Part shown: one piece after another, positions 1-9,990 of the stretch
Position numbering within the stretch: position 1 is the first letter of the stretch
Layout of the letters: each line of letters begins with the position of its first letter
Source: Lactuca virosa
Lineage: Eukaryota; Streptophyta; Magnoliopsida; Asterales; Asteraceae
Length of the DNA stretch: 64,000 nt
NCBI GenBank assembly: GCA_928212115.1
Contig: CAKMRJ010005412.1
Coordinates: 246,130,681 to 246,194,680 of the forward strand
Direction of reading: 5' to 3'
The notes under the pieces: generated by a model
Seen by the model: only the letters and a program-made list of their open reading frames with translations
Told to the model about the DNA's origin: nothing
The model's database searches: none
Position numbers and translations under genes: made by a program

Positions 1-341
1 GCATCTTTGGGAGTTGATATGGATAAGCTCTCTAAAAGTCTCATGAAGAAAGGATCGTTCACGATCGAAAAGAACACAACGGTAAGAAATGAACCATGCT
101 TAGATATGATATGTGTGATACTTCTTGTTTTTTATTCTACTATAAAAAGTGGTTAGTTCAAGACTCTAGTTCACTACCCACAAAGTAGATCCAAGTAGTA
201 CTCTCTATGAAAGGTTCAAGTTTTCCAACACCTATTCAGATGCATGTCATATCTTACTTCCCTTATTTGAATATCAAAGTTCACTTATTTTCTATTCAAA
301 TGTGGGGTATTCTTGGAGTTTGAATAGAAAATGTGGGGTAT
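1..341 (+). mobile_element. 3' internal end of an upstream tandem copy of copia element E1
   Basis: This stretch matches 5453-5763, the segment between the pol end and the 3' LTR of E1, over its whole length, apart from about 30 extra bases near its end. It is followed directly by an E1 LTR. It is therefore the 3' non-coding end and polypurine region of another E1 copy that shares the LTR at 342-1092, giving a head-to-tail arrangement. The upstream copy continues outside the window. Confidence 0.85.
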
Positions 342-1092
342 TGTTGGAACTTTGCTCTACAAGATTACAATGTGGGACTTATCCCACATTGGTGGAAGAG
401 AAAACTTTATCACACTTTATAAGGTTTTTCCCACTCATTATTCAAATGGATCAAGTAATGGGTTGAGAAAATTGGGTTTAGGTTGTGGTGTTGGACTAGT
501 CAAATTGGGCTAGTAGTAGGCTTGGATTTTTGAATATTAATGGTTAAAGATAGGGCCTTGGCCCTTGGGGCTCTTGGGCTCTTCTTGACTAAATAATATT
601 TTTATATATATAATCCGAATTTAGTTAGTCATTAATTAATTTTTATTTATTAATTATAAAATAAATTCTGTTAGATAAAAGATTAACTGCAGTTAGTTTT
701 TTTAGCAGTTAATTTCGGTTGGTGGTTTATAACCACCATTGCAAGCCTATAAATGGAGGATTTCTGACAGAATTTAAGAGGCTAATGAACCACAAACACT
801 TTCTCTGAAAAATCGTTCTTGATGTCAAAAAGGGATCATGGTGAATTTCGACAGATTCAAGATCTGTTCTTGAATTGGTTGTTGTATCCTCAAGACAGAC
901 CCATTCCAGGGAAATTTTTGTCTTAGGACACTGCAAAAGCAGGCCTCAACCTGTATAATTCCGAGATTTAATTTCCTGTGTAATCAACATTCAAGTATGT
1001 TTTCTGTAATCTTAGTCTTGTATAATATATATATTTGAATTTCGTTTGTTTCATTTAAATTACTTTGTTGATTGTATACTTATGTATTAACA
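342..1092 (+). repeat. 5' LTR of E1 (751 bp)
   Basis: It begins TGTTGGAAC and ends TTAACA. It is shared with 5764-6601 apart from roughly 18 substitutions seen by eye and an 87-bp duplication present only in the 3' copy. That difference implies an older insertion than E3 in this window. Confidence 0.92.
748..754 (+). promoter_or_regulatory. TATA box of the E1 LTR promoter
   Basis: TATAAAT occurs about 400 bp into the LTR, just after an imperfect inverted repeat (GGTGGTTTATAACCACC, 721-737). This is the usual place for the U3/R promoter of a copia LTR. The same sequence recurs in the 3' LTR near 6260. The call rests on motif and position only. Confidence 0.55.
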
Positions 1093-1120
1093 ATCTAAGA
1101 CAGAAATCAAAGAGTGAAGA

Positions 1121-2470
1121 ATGGATCAAAACTCCATCATCAAAACACATGTGGAAAAGCCTGAGAAATTCAAAGGCTCAGATTTTCGGAGATGGCAACA
1201 GAAGATGTTGTTTTATCTAACAACTCTTCATGTTTCCAATGTTCTCACTGATGATTCTCCCTCTCCTCCCACTGGGGTAACTACTACAGAAGGAGTAACA
1301 CCACCCAGTGCAGCCCAATTGGCAGAACACTAAAGGGCAGTGGAAACTTGGAACACAAATGAATATAATTGCAGAAATTATATTCTAAATGCTTTGGATG
1401 ATTTCCTCTATGATATCTACTCTACCATCACAACTGCAAGAGAGATATGGGAATCACTGGAAAAGAAATACAAAACAGAAGTGGCATGTTCCAAGAAATT
1501 CGTGATTGGAAAATTCATGAATTTCAAGATGGTGGATACCAAATCTGTCCTCAAACAAGTGGAGGAAATTCAAGTCATTGCACATGATCTTGAAGTTGAA
1601 GGTATGGGTATAAACTCTAACCTTCTTGTTGGTTCAATCATTGAAAAACTTCCTCTTTCTTGGAAGAATTTCAAACTATATCTTAAACACTTAACTGATG
1701 ACATGAGTTTTGAGCAACTTGTGTTGAGAATTCGTGTGGAAGAAGATAACAGATTGAATGAGAAGGCAGATGCAAATTCCTTGGAACCAAGTGCAAACTT
1801 TGTTGGAGAAGCAAGTACTTCAAGGACAAAGCACAACAACAAGAAAGGGAAGCAAGGCTCCAAAAACTCTTCCAAAGATGGCAAAAATCATGGCCCTAAC
1901 AAGAAGAATTCTGGTCCATGCTATGTTTGTGGCAAAATTGGACACAAGGCCAAATATTGCAGATTCAGGAGGGGTCAAGGAGGAAACAATGGAGGGAACA
2001 ATGGAAACAATGGTGGTAATTCGTGGAGGAGAAATTCTGGTCAAGCCAACATGGTTGAATCACCAAATCAGTTTGTTGTTGTGATTCAAACCAACATGGT
2101 TAGCAATTGTGTGGATTGGTGGATTGATACTGGAGCCACAAGGCACATTTGCAACTCCCGAACCATGTTTTCTACATACCAGAAAGTCTCGGATTCTGAA
2201 CCAATGTTTATGGGGAATGGCTCTACTGCAAAAGTTGAAGGAAAGGGAAAAGTGAAGCTGCAACTGATTTCTGAAAAAGAACATATTTTAAGTGATGTTT
2301 TACATGTTCCTGAAATTACTAAGAATTTGATTTCTGGTCCTATTCTTAGTAACAAAGGTTTCAAACTTGTATTTGAGTCTGATAAGTTTGTTCTCACCAA
2401 GGGTGGGGTGTATGTTGGAAAGGGATACCTTAGTAAGGGTCTCTTCAAAGTCAGTGTCTTACCTCTGTAA
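1121..2470 (+). pseudogene. gag: E1 gag and protease, with a stop codon in gag
   Basis: The ATG at 1121 starts a copia Gag. The first 70 codons (residues EKFKGSDFRRWQQKM) are the typical N-terminal Gag segment. An in-frame TAA at 1331-1333 interrupts it, and the same frame resumes at once with the UBN2-type Gag core. A CCHC zinc knuckle CYVCGKIGHKAKYC lies at 1919-1960, followed by a basic, Asn/Gly-rich linker. The aspartic protease active site (WWIDTGA) has its GAT codon at 2126-2128. The frame closes at TAA 2468-2470, before integrase. Gag would package the RNA and protease would mature the polyprotein. As it stands no intact Gag can be made without readthrough. Confidence 0.9.
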
Positions 2471-3166
2471 TATGGTGTTGAAACACCAAACAATGATGTA
2501 ACCAATGTTAATGCTAATGAAATAATGGGCACTACTAGCCCCTCTTCTATGTATATGCATGATCCTTCAATTTTGAGGCATTCTCGTTTGTGACATGTCA
2601 ATTTTCGTTCTATTCAAAGAATGGCAAAACTTGGCATGTTACCAAAATGTTCATTAGATAAAAACATAAAATGTGAGGTTTGTGTAGAATCAAAATTTTC
2701 ACAACATCCTCATAAATCAGTTGAAAAATCTAATGATATACTTGGCTTAATCCACTCTGATTTATGTGATTTTAGAGCAACACCTACAACAGGAGGAAAG
2801 AACTATTAAAAATCTTTTATTGATGATTGTAGCAAGTATTGTTATCTTTATTTGTTAAATACCAAAGATGAAGCCTTGAATTATTTTAAGAATTACAAGG
2901 CTGAAGTTGAAAATCAACTTGACAAGAAGATCAAAATTCTAAGGTCTGATCGAGGAGGAGAATATGAATCCAAAGACTTTGCTGAATTTTGTTCTTTAAA
3001 TGGTATTATACATCAAACAACTGCTCCATATACTCCTCAACAAAATGGAGTGGCAGAAAGAAAGAATAGAACATTGAAAAACATGATTAATTCAATGTTA
3101 ATTACTTCTGGAGCACCACATAATATGTGGGGAGTAGCATGTCTTGCAGCAATTTTCAATACTTAA
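2471..3166 (+). pseudogene. pol: E1 GAG-pre-integrase and integrase core, with stop codons
   Basis: This continues the gag frame. A TGA at 2591-2593 replaces the Trp of the conserved pre-integrase LWH motif, and a TAA at 2807-2809 cuts the start of the core domain. Catalytic residues remain visible: Asp in HSDLCDF (near 2757), Asp in RSDRGGEY (near 2946) and Glu in NGVAERKNRT (near 3050). The frame ends at TAA 3164-3166, where a 1-bp-type frameshift moves the rest into the next frame from about 3144. Integrase would join the cDNA to the chromosome; this copy is broken. Confidence 0.9.
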
Positions 3167-4172
3167 TAGAATTCCTCATAAAAAGAGTGATAAATCACCC
3201 TATCATCTGTGGAAAGGGAGGTTACCCTCTTATAAAAGGATGAAAGTGTGGGGTTGTCTTGCTAAGGTACAAGTACCTCTTCCTAAGAGGACTAAACTTG
3301 GACCAAAAACCATAGATTGCATCTATCTTGGCCTTGCCATGAATAGTGCAGCCTATAGGTTTCTTGTGTTTAAATCACATGTTGATGATATCCATAACCA
3401 AACCATCATGGAATCAGCAGAGGCTGAGTTCTTTGAAAATACTTTTCCTTTTAAGGATAAAGGCAAAGAGGTTACCTGTTCTAGGAAAAGACCTCTAGAT
3501 GATGGACTAAATGATACCATTCCAGACAAAAGTTTACAATCAAATGAAGAGAGTTCTTCTAAGGTTCAAGAAGAGAACTTAGAACCCAGAAGAAGCAAAC
3601 GGGGAAAAATAGCCAAAGATTTTGGACCTGATTACATGACCTGTGTAGTGAATAAGGAACCACAAACCTACAAGGATGCTATGGATTCGTCTGAAGCTCC
3701 CTTTTGGAAAGAGGCAATCAAAAGTGAGATTGATTCCATTGTGCAGAATAACACTTGGAAATTGGTAGATTTGCCACCAGGGCAAAAACCAATTGGGCAC
3801 AAATGGATATTCAAGAAGAAGTTTAGACCTGATGGTACCATTGAGAAGTACAAAGCTCGTTTAGTAGCTAAAGGGTATCGTCAAAAAGAGGGTCAAGACT
3901 TCTTTGACACCTATTCACCTGTTACAAGAATTACATCGATTCGCACATTAGTAGCAATTGCAGCCATTCACAATTTGGAAATACACCAAATGGATGTGAA
4001 AACTGCCTTCTTGTATGGTGAACTAGATGAAGAGATATATATGAACCAACCTGAAGGGTTTGTGGTTAAGGATCAAGAAAACAAAGTTTGTAAGCTAGTT
4101 AGATCACTTTATGGACTAAAACAGGCTCCAAAGCAATGTCATGAGAAGTTTGACAACACATTAAATTTCTAA
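3144..4172 (+). pseudogene. pol: E1 integrase C-terminal part and reverse transcriptase N-terminal half
   Basis: This 342-codon open frame has no good start of its own and resumes pol after the frameshift near 3150. Its first ~150 residues are the integrase C-terminal and linker region (NRIPHKKSDKSPYHLWKG; later the charged RRSKRG stretch). From about residue 175 it is copia reverse transcriptase: HKWIFKKKFRPDG, KARLVAKGY, and MDVKTAFLYGEL with the first catalytic Asp. It ends RSLYGLKQAPKQ, where a functional copy would usually have RQWYEKF, and stops at 4170-4172 at another frameshift. Confidence 0.9.
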
Positions 4173-5061
4173 TGGATTTAGAATTAATGAATGTGATAAA
4201 TGTGTTTATGTTAAACAATACAAGAATGCTTGTGTCATCATATGCTTGTATGTGGATGCTATGCTTATAATGGTTACTAATTTGGATGTGATCAATCAAA
4301 CAAAGAAAATGCTACACTCTTCCTTTTCCATGAAGGACTTGGGAGTAGTAGATGTGATCCTTGGTGTAAGAGCTCAAAGAAGATCAGATGGTTATACTCT
4401 TACTCAGTCCCATTATATTGAAAGTGTACTTAAGAAGTCTGGACACTATGATGACAAGCCGGTAGTCACCCCTTTTGATCCTTCAAGTCATCTTAAGAAG
4501 AATAAAGGTGATAGTGTAGCTCAGTTAGAATATACTCAAGTTCTTGGTAGCTTAATGTATATTATGAATTGTACTAGACTGGACTTGGCTTATAGTGTAA
4601 GTAGATTGAGTCGTTACTCCCACAATCCTGGGAAAGATCATTGGTATGCATTAGTGAGAGTGCTTAGATATTTAAAGCATACAATGAATTATGGACTGCA
4701 TTACACGAAATATCCTCCTGTTCTTGAAGGATATTGTGATGCAAATTGGATTTCCAATACTTCAGAGGCAAAATCCACAAGTGGATATGTGTTCACTCTT
4801 GGCGGAGCTGCTAGCTCTTGGAAATCATCTACGCAAACTGTGAATACTCGTTCTACAATGGAAGCAGAGTTTTTTGCTTTAGACAAAGCTGCTGAAGAAG
4901 CTGAATGGCTTAAAAGCTTCCTAGAAGGTATTCCTCTGTGGCCTCAACCTGTTACTGCCATTGCCATACATTGTGACATTATGGCTGCTTTTACTAGAGC
5001 ACAAAGTCATATATATACAATGGCAAGTCGAGACACATTAGGCGCTGACATATTAAAATAA
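4173..5061 (+). pseudogene. pol: E1 reverse transcriptase C-terminal half and RNase H, with mutated YVDD box
   Basis: Pol continues here in a third frame (NGFRINECDKCVY just upstream of the ATG at 4246). The RT catalytic box reads YVDA: TAT GTG GAT GCT at 4249-4260, so the second metal-binding Asp is lost and polymerase activity is not expected. Downstream are the FSMKDLG motif, the LGSLMYIMNCTRLDLAYSV motif, and RNase H with EGYCDANW, TSGYVFTLGGAASSWKS and RSTMEAEFFALDKAAEEAEW. A frameshift near 5019 ends the correct frame. Confidence 0.9.
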
Positions 5062-5201
5062 GAGACTTGCTGAAGAATGGAATCATTTCCATTAGTTACA
5101 TAAAGTCAAAGGAAAATATAGCTGATCCCTTGACAAAAGGCCTTAGTAGAGAGCAAGTTCTCTTCACATCGAGGGGAATGGGCTTAAAGCCAACACAATG
5201 A
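5019..5201 (+). pseudogene. pol: E1 RNase H C-terminal tail
   Basis: After the frameshift the copia RNase H ending is readable in another frame: NGKSRHIRR, a TGA in place of Arg, then IRDLLKNGIISISYIKSK and NIADPLTKGL, closing with TGA at 5199-5201. This is the normal C-terminus of copia Pol. It shows that the element was once complete to its end. Confidence 0.8.
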
Positions 5202-5763
5202 GTCACCACCTGGCGGAAACCTAACCTAGCTACATTGGAGATCCCATGGTCTAGGTTCAATAGGACAACTAGTTGGGGAAGACTCAAAGAACCACCAACA
5301 CAAAAGTATGCTCACTCCTATGATATTATTTTGTGTTTTCCGTTGATGATATAGGGATGAATTCTTTATTCTTAATAATGCTGATAGCTTTTATAGTGGA
5401 ATAGTACGGATTGTTCCAGATTAGCATTACCTATGTGAGATGGATGTGAGGTAGCATCTTTGGGAGCTGATATGGCTAAGCTCTCTAAAAGTCTCATGAA
5501 GAAAGGATTGTTCACGACCGAAAAGAACACAGCGGTAAGAAATGAACCATGCTTAGATATGATATGTGTGATATTTCTTGTTTTTGATTCTACTATAAAA
5601 AGTGGTTAGTTCAAGACTCTAGTTCACTACCCACAAAGTAGATCCAAGTAGTACTCTCTATGAAAGGTTCAAGTTTTCCAACACCTATTCAGATGCATGT
5701 CATATCTTACTTCCCTTATTTGAATATCAAAGTTCACTTATTTTCTATTCAAATGTGGGGTAT
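5202..5763 (+). other. E1 3' non-coding region and polypurine tract
   Basis: No coding signal is seen between the end of pol and the 3' LTR. The last bases, AAATGTGGGGTAT just before TGTTGGAAC, are a plausible plus-strand primer (polypurine tract). Positions 5453-5763 are repeated at 1-341. Confidence 0.7.
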
Positions 5764-6601
5764 TGTTGGAACTTTGCTCTACAAGATTACAATGTGGGAC
5801 TTATCCCACATTGGTGGAAGAGAAAACTTTATCCCACTTTATAAGGTTTGTCCCACTCATTTATTCAAATGGATCAAGTAATGGGTTGTGCAAACTGGGT
5901 TTGGGTTGTGGTGTTGGACTAGTCAAATTGGGCTAGTAGTAGGCTTGGATTATTGAATATTAATGGTCAAAGATAGGGCCTTGGGCCTTGGGGCTCTTGG
6001 GCTCTTCTTGACTAAATAATATTTTTATATATATAATCCGAATTTAGTTAGTCATTAATTAATTTTTATTTATTAATTATAAAATAAATTCTTCTTGACT
6101 AAATAATATTTTTATATATATAATCCGAATTTAGTTAGTCATTAATTAATTTTTATTTATTAATTATAAAATAAATTCTGTTAGATAAAAGATTAACTTC
6201 AGTTAGTTTTTATAGCAGTTAATTTCGGTTGGTGGTTTATAACCACCATTGCAAGCCTATAAATGGAGGATTTCTGACAGAATTTAAGAGGCTAATGAAC
6301 CACAAACACTTTCTCTGAAAAATCGTTCTTGATGTCAAAAGGGATCATGGTGAATTTCGACAGATTCAAGATCTGTTCTTGAATTGGTTGTTGTATCCTC
6401 AAGACAGACCCATTCCAGGGAAATTTCTGTCTTAGGACACTGCAAAAGCAGGCCTCAATCTGTATAATTTCGAGATTTAATTTCATGTGTAATCAACATT
6501 CAAGTATGTTTTCTGTAATCTTATTCTTGTATAATATATATATTTGAATTTCGTTTGTTTCATTTAAATTACTTTGTTGATTGTATACTTTTGTATTAAC
6601 A
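5764..6601 (+). repeat. 3' LTR of E1 (838 bp)
   Basis: It begins TGTTGGAAC and ends TTAACA like the 5' LTR. It is 87 bp longer because of a tandem duplication at 6004-6177. It is followed by unrelated sequence from 6602. Confidence 0.92.
6004..6177 (+). repeat. 87-bp tandem duplication inside the E1 3' LTR
   Basis: The segment from CTTCTTGACTAAATAA to AAAATAAATT occurs twice head to tail (6004-6090, 6091-6177). It occurs once in the 5' LTR, near 578-664. It exactly accounts for the length difference between the two LTRs. Confidence 0.9.
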
Positions 6602-7069
6602 TATATAACACCAGAAATACGTTGTTAGATGTTTGGAATGTGGTGATTTTTATATTTCAAAACAATGATCCTTATGAGAGAACGTATATAGGATGAAGCT
6701 CTCGTGACTTATGAAAAAAAAGGCACTACGATGGGACATAAGCTTTACATGCAGAAGACCTTATTGTTCACTTAGTAAATATTGTATGGACCATGGTCAC
6801 AAATTAACCAATAGCATTCAAATTAAGTTTTAATGTAACATTATCCAAATCATCAGGATGGAACAAAAAGACTTGAAGCATAACTATATCCGATGAATTT
6901 GCAACACTACTATTTAAATGGAAGAAAAATATGTGACAATGCTGGAGATGATAACATATCACATATACGCAACCGAACCCAATGCTTGACACAGGTCCGA
7001 AAACTGTAAACACGTAATAAAATATGAATCCATTTTACCCACATACATTTGGGAACCCCTCCATCTATA
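6602..7069. other. AT-rich flank between E1 and E2, no gene seen
   Basis: I find no convincing open frame, RNA gene or repeat here. It is probably host or older repeat DNA into which E2 inserted. Its last five bases (CTATA, 7065-7069) are the left copy of the E2 target duplication, and the sequence would continue directly at 48382. Confidence 0.6.
7065..7069 (+). repeat. Left target-site duplication of E2 (CTATA)
   Basis: CTATA lies immediately before the TG of the 5' LTR. The matching copy is at 48377-48381, immediately after the terminal CA of the 3' LTR. Confidence 0.85.
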
Positions 7070-7260
7070 TGTTGGATAAATGTGTCTAAGATCATAATTA
7101 AATTGAAATATTCTTGTAATTAAAAACAAAGTTCTTTGTGGGTTGCACTCAAAACTAGAAATAATATATAATGACTTTTGGAGAAAGAAGAATAATTTGT
7201 TAATTTTTAATTTATTAAGGTTAATAAATTAATTATAAAATTATTAGAATTAATTTAGGA
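7070..7260 (+). repeat. 5' LTR of E2, first 191 bp
   Basis: It aligns with 44860-45060 of the 3' LTR (TGTTGGAT, GTGTCTAAG, ATTCTTGTAATTAAAA, TAATGACTTTTGGAGAAAG). The LTR is interrupted after TAGGA (7256-7260) by an antisense LTR and resumes at 8850. Removing the insert restores a gap-free alignment with the uninterrupted 3' LTR. Confidence 0.88.
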
Positions 7261-7421
7261 TAACCGTGATAAAGATTTTTATTTTTATAAAACATTTTCA
7301 CAAAAACCATATGATAATCAACCCTTGTTTTCAAATCAAATCCGTACAACCAGAGTGTCAAATAATCTCTCATAACATAAATTAGTAGGAGAATGTGTAC
7401 GATCACGCCAAAATACCCCAC

Positions 7422-7490
<69 letters not shown>

Positions 7491-8844
7491 CAATGCATGT
7501 ACACCGGGCTCACAACATAAGACTAGGTTGCCCCTCCCGACCCCCAACTTATGACTGGATTGCTTCTGGGTTTGTTGGCTTACAGCACAAAGCAATATTG
7601 CCTCAAATTAACCACACCAAGTCGACATATGCAAACAATATTCAATAACCACCAAGTATAGGTAATCATAAAAATCTAACAAATTTAACAGATCACTACA
7701 TTATACCAACATCCTACATAGAAGGACACATACTGTAGTATAAAGTATAGTGAGAAAACCCACCTTGCAGTCTAGAAGATAACAACACTTATCACAGATC
7801 CAATAACCAACACTATAGGTCACCTATACAACAAACAGGGACCAAATCTCAAAGTACAGCCCAAAACCCTAAAATTGACCTAAAGTCAAACTTGATCATA
7901 AAGTCAACGATCAAAGTCAAAGTCAACACTCAAGAGTTACTCAGCCGGTTGCCACATTGTGACCACTTGTTGGTCACGTCATGGCAGAATGAAGACAAAA
8001 CAATCGTGAAACAGACCATCGTCATGTCGTGATGACCAACCCGTCACGTCGTGAAGAACACTCTTAACAACTTAATGCCTTAAGCTCTTAAACCTTCAAG
8101 CCAAGAAACCAAATTTTCCAGAATGATTTCTCCATCTCAAAATACCATAAAAATGATATATTTTTAGATATGCATGTCCAATGCATGTCTTGAACACCAA
8201 CCAGGTCAAAATGAAAGGAAAATGAGATCAAATCCCATGTATGGAACCCAAAGTTCACTAATATTCTAGATCTAGGACAAAGGGAGACAAAGGACTCATA
8301 AGAACTCAGAAAGTTGCCAACTTCACGAGTTTCCAACACTCCAACTCCCTAAAAAGGTGAGAAAAGTGAACCAAACCCTAGATCTAACATGTTTGAGCTA
8401 AAAAGGTATGAACTTGAGGTCTTATAAGAGTCCTAATGCAACTCAAGATGATGAGAAAGTGGCTTGCTAGCTGAGATGATGCACGAAAATTCCTTCTCTT
8501 CTTCTTCTTCAAGACTTCAAATCACCAAAAGGGGGCTCAAAGATCAAATATGGAGGATTAGGGTTTCTTAAGGAAGAAGGGGGGTGATGGGGGTTGAGGG
8601 TGTACACACCATATCCCCTCACTTCCCTTAAATAAGGACCTAAATTCGAAATTAGGGTTTTTATTGCAAAGGCTTTCACGTTGTAACCAACATATGTGTC
8701 ACGCCGTGATAATCAATAAGATGCACGTTCGTCACCTGGCATCGTCACGTCGTGACTTAAATGTGCTCATGTCGTGACTAAGCCTTTCATCCTTAAAATT
8801 TAAATAATTATTCAGAAGTGATGCTTACCTAGAACTGGGTGTTA
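7261..8844 (-). mobile_element. Antisense solo LTR (gypsy-type) inserted in the E2 5' LTR
   Basis: On the minus strand the insert runs from TAACACCCAG (ending at 8844) to CGGTTA (7261). It is flanked by a perfect 5-bp duplication TAGGA (7256-7260 and 8845-8849). Its layout resembles the LTRs at 40369 and 52965: a start near TAACACCC, palindromic CpG motifs, W-box-like repeats, CTTATTTAAG before a leader, and a 3' part related to 54480-54870. It contains the TA tract at 7426-7486. This copy alone keeps both ends; the copies in monomers 2-12 are cut at the TA tract. The terminal TG/CA dinucleotides are not intact. Assignment to gypsy rests on resemblance to other LTRs, as no coding region is attached. 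Confidence 0.75.
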
Positions 8845-9930
8845 TAGGATTGATCAAAATTAATTTGGAATTAATTTAGGGTCAATTGGAATTAATTAAA
8901 GGTGCAAGGATTGAGTTGTAATTGTTTAATAGTTGAGCAATGGAGAGGTTCAAGAACCTTCCTAGGTTGGGCGGTTTTGGAGTCCCCTAAAGGGTATTCT
9001 GGAAGCCTCCAATTGATATAAAAAAATTGGCTATTCATTGATTTGAAATAATATTATATTATATTCAAATCTAGGGTTTCTAGGGTTTCCATGCAACTAT
9101 ATAAAGGTTCCAACCCCTTATATTTTTGGCCATATCTCTCTTGTGAAGGCATAGCCAAAAATCTCCTATCTCTTCAAAAGTCTTATAGGTTCTAGGGTTT
9201 GGGTGTGAGATATTGGAGGCATCATACTTTTGGTGCTAAGCTTTCTGAATTTCTACAAGGGAATCAAGGGTATTTTTTGCTATAACAATATTAAAGGTAT
9301 GTAACCCTTGCTTGTAAATTTTGATTAGAGCATAGGGATCTTATAGTTTCATACTATGATGCTATTAATGTGTAAAGACATATATCTTTTAGGTTGCATG
9401 TATCCTTAAGTGTTTTAAGTGAATTTTTCCACATAGACTTGTAACCTACGAATTCTATCAGTGGTATCAGAGCCATGTATTGCAATTAAGAGTGCATGAT
9501 ATATGAACCAAATCGAAGGGCGGGCCGCATTTTTTGATATTTTTCATTTTTCTGTTATTTTTCTACCTAATTCGAATGTAGGATGTTTTTTTAGTGATTA
9601 TCTGGTTTTTGAACTATTAAAATCCGAATTTTAATATGCTAGATATGGTTAAAATCCTAATTTGAATTTTGAGGAGATAAAAAGGAAACATAACTTTTAG
9701 TTATAAGATAATTAAATAAGATTATCCGTTATGGATTTTGATATATAAATAGCTAATCAAAAGGGTAAATATTGAAATTTTAGTTGGTTAAATGATTTAA
9801 CTAATTTAATTAATTGATTAATTAAAAGATAAAGATAAATCATAGAATTGGTTTAAAACATAAACTAATTAATAGTAAACTTAGATTAAATATTTAAATC
9901 TTGATATTTGAAAATGTTTAAAATACACCC
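7426..9930 (+). repeat. Array monomer 1
   Basis: TA tract about 61 bp, preceded (7261-7425) by the true end of the antisense LTR, which no other monomer has. Gypsy-copia junction TAGGA 8845-8849; copia LTR part 8850-9460; PBS 9462-9473; leader 9474-9930. Confidence 0.93.

Positions 9931-9990
<60 letters not shown>

Larger units (their letters stand above)
342..6601 (+). mobile_element. Ty1/copia LTR retrotransposon E1, decayed
   Basis: Two direct LTRs (342-1092, 5764-6601) flank an internal region with copia order: gag, zinc knuckle, protease, integrase, reverse transcriptase, RNase H. The frame is broken by at least three stop codons in the gag-integrase part and by frameshifts near 3150, 4165 and 5019. 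The second catalytic Asp of the RT YVDD box is Ala. The usual copia primer-binding site TGGTATCAGAGC is absent after the 5' LTR, where the sequence reads ATCTAAGACAGAAATCA. The element cannot move on its own. Target duplications cannot be judged because the 5' side is another E1 copy. Confidence 0.93.

Noticed and set aside
9040..9080. Interstitial telomere repeat
   Set aside because: Only two AGGGTTT words occur in a row at each site, too few for a telomeric tract; noted as telo-box-like motifs instead.
9462..9473. tRNA gene suggested by TGGTATCAGAGCC
   Set aside because: Only the 12-13 bases complementary to the tRNA 3' end are present, at an LTR border; no cloverleaf surrounds them.
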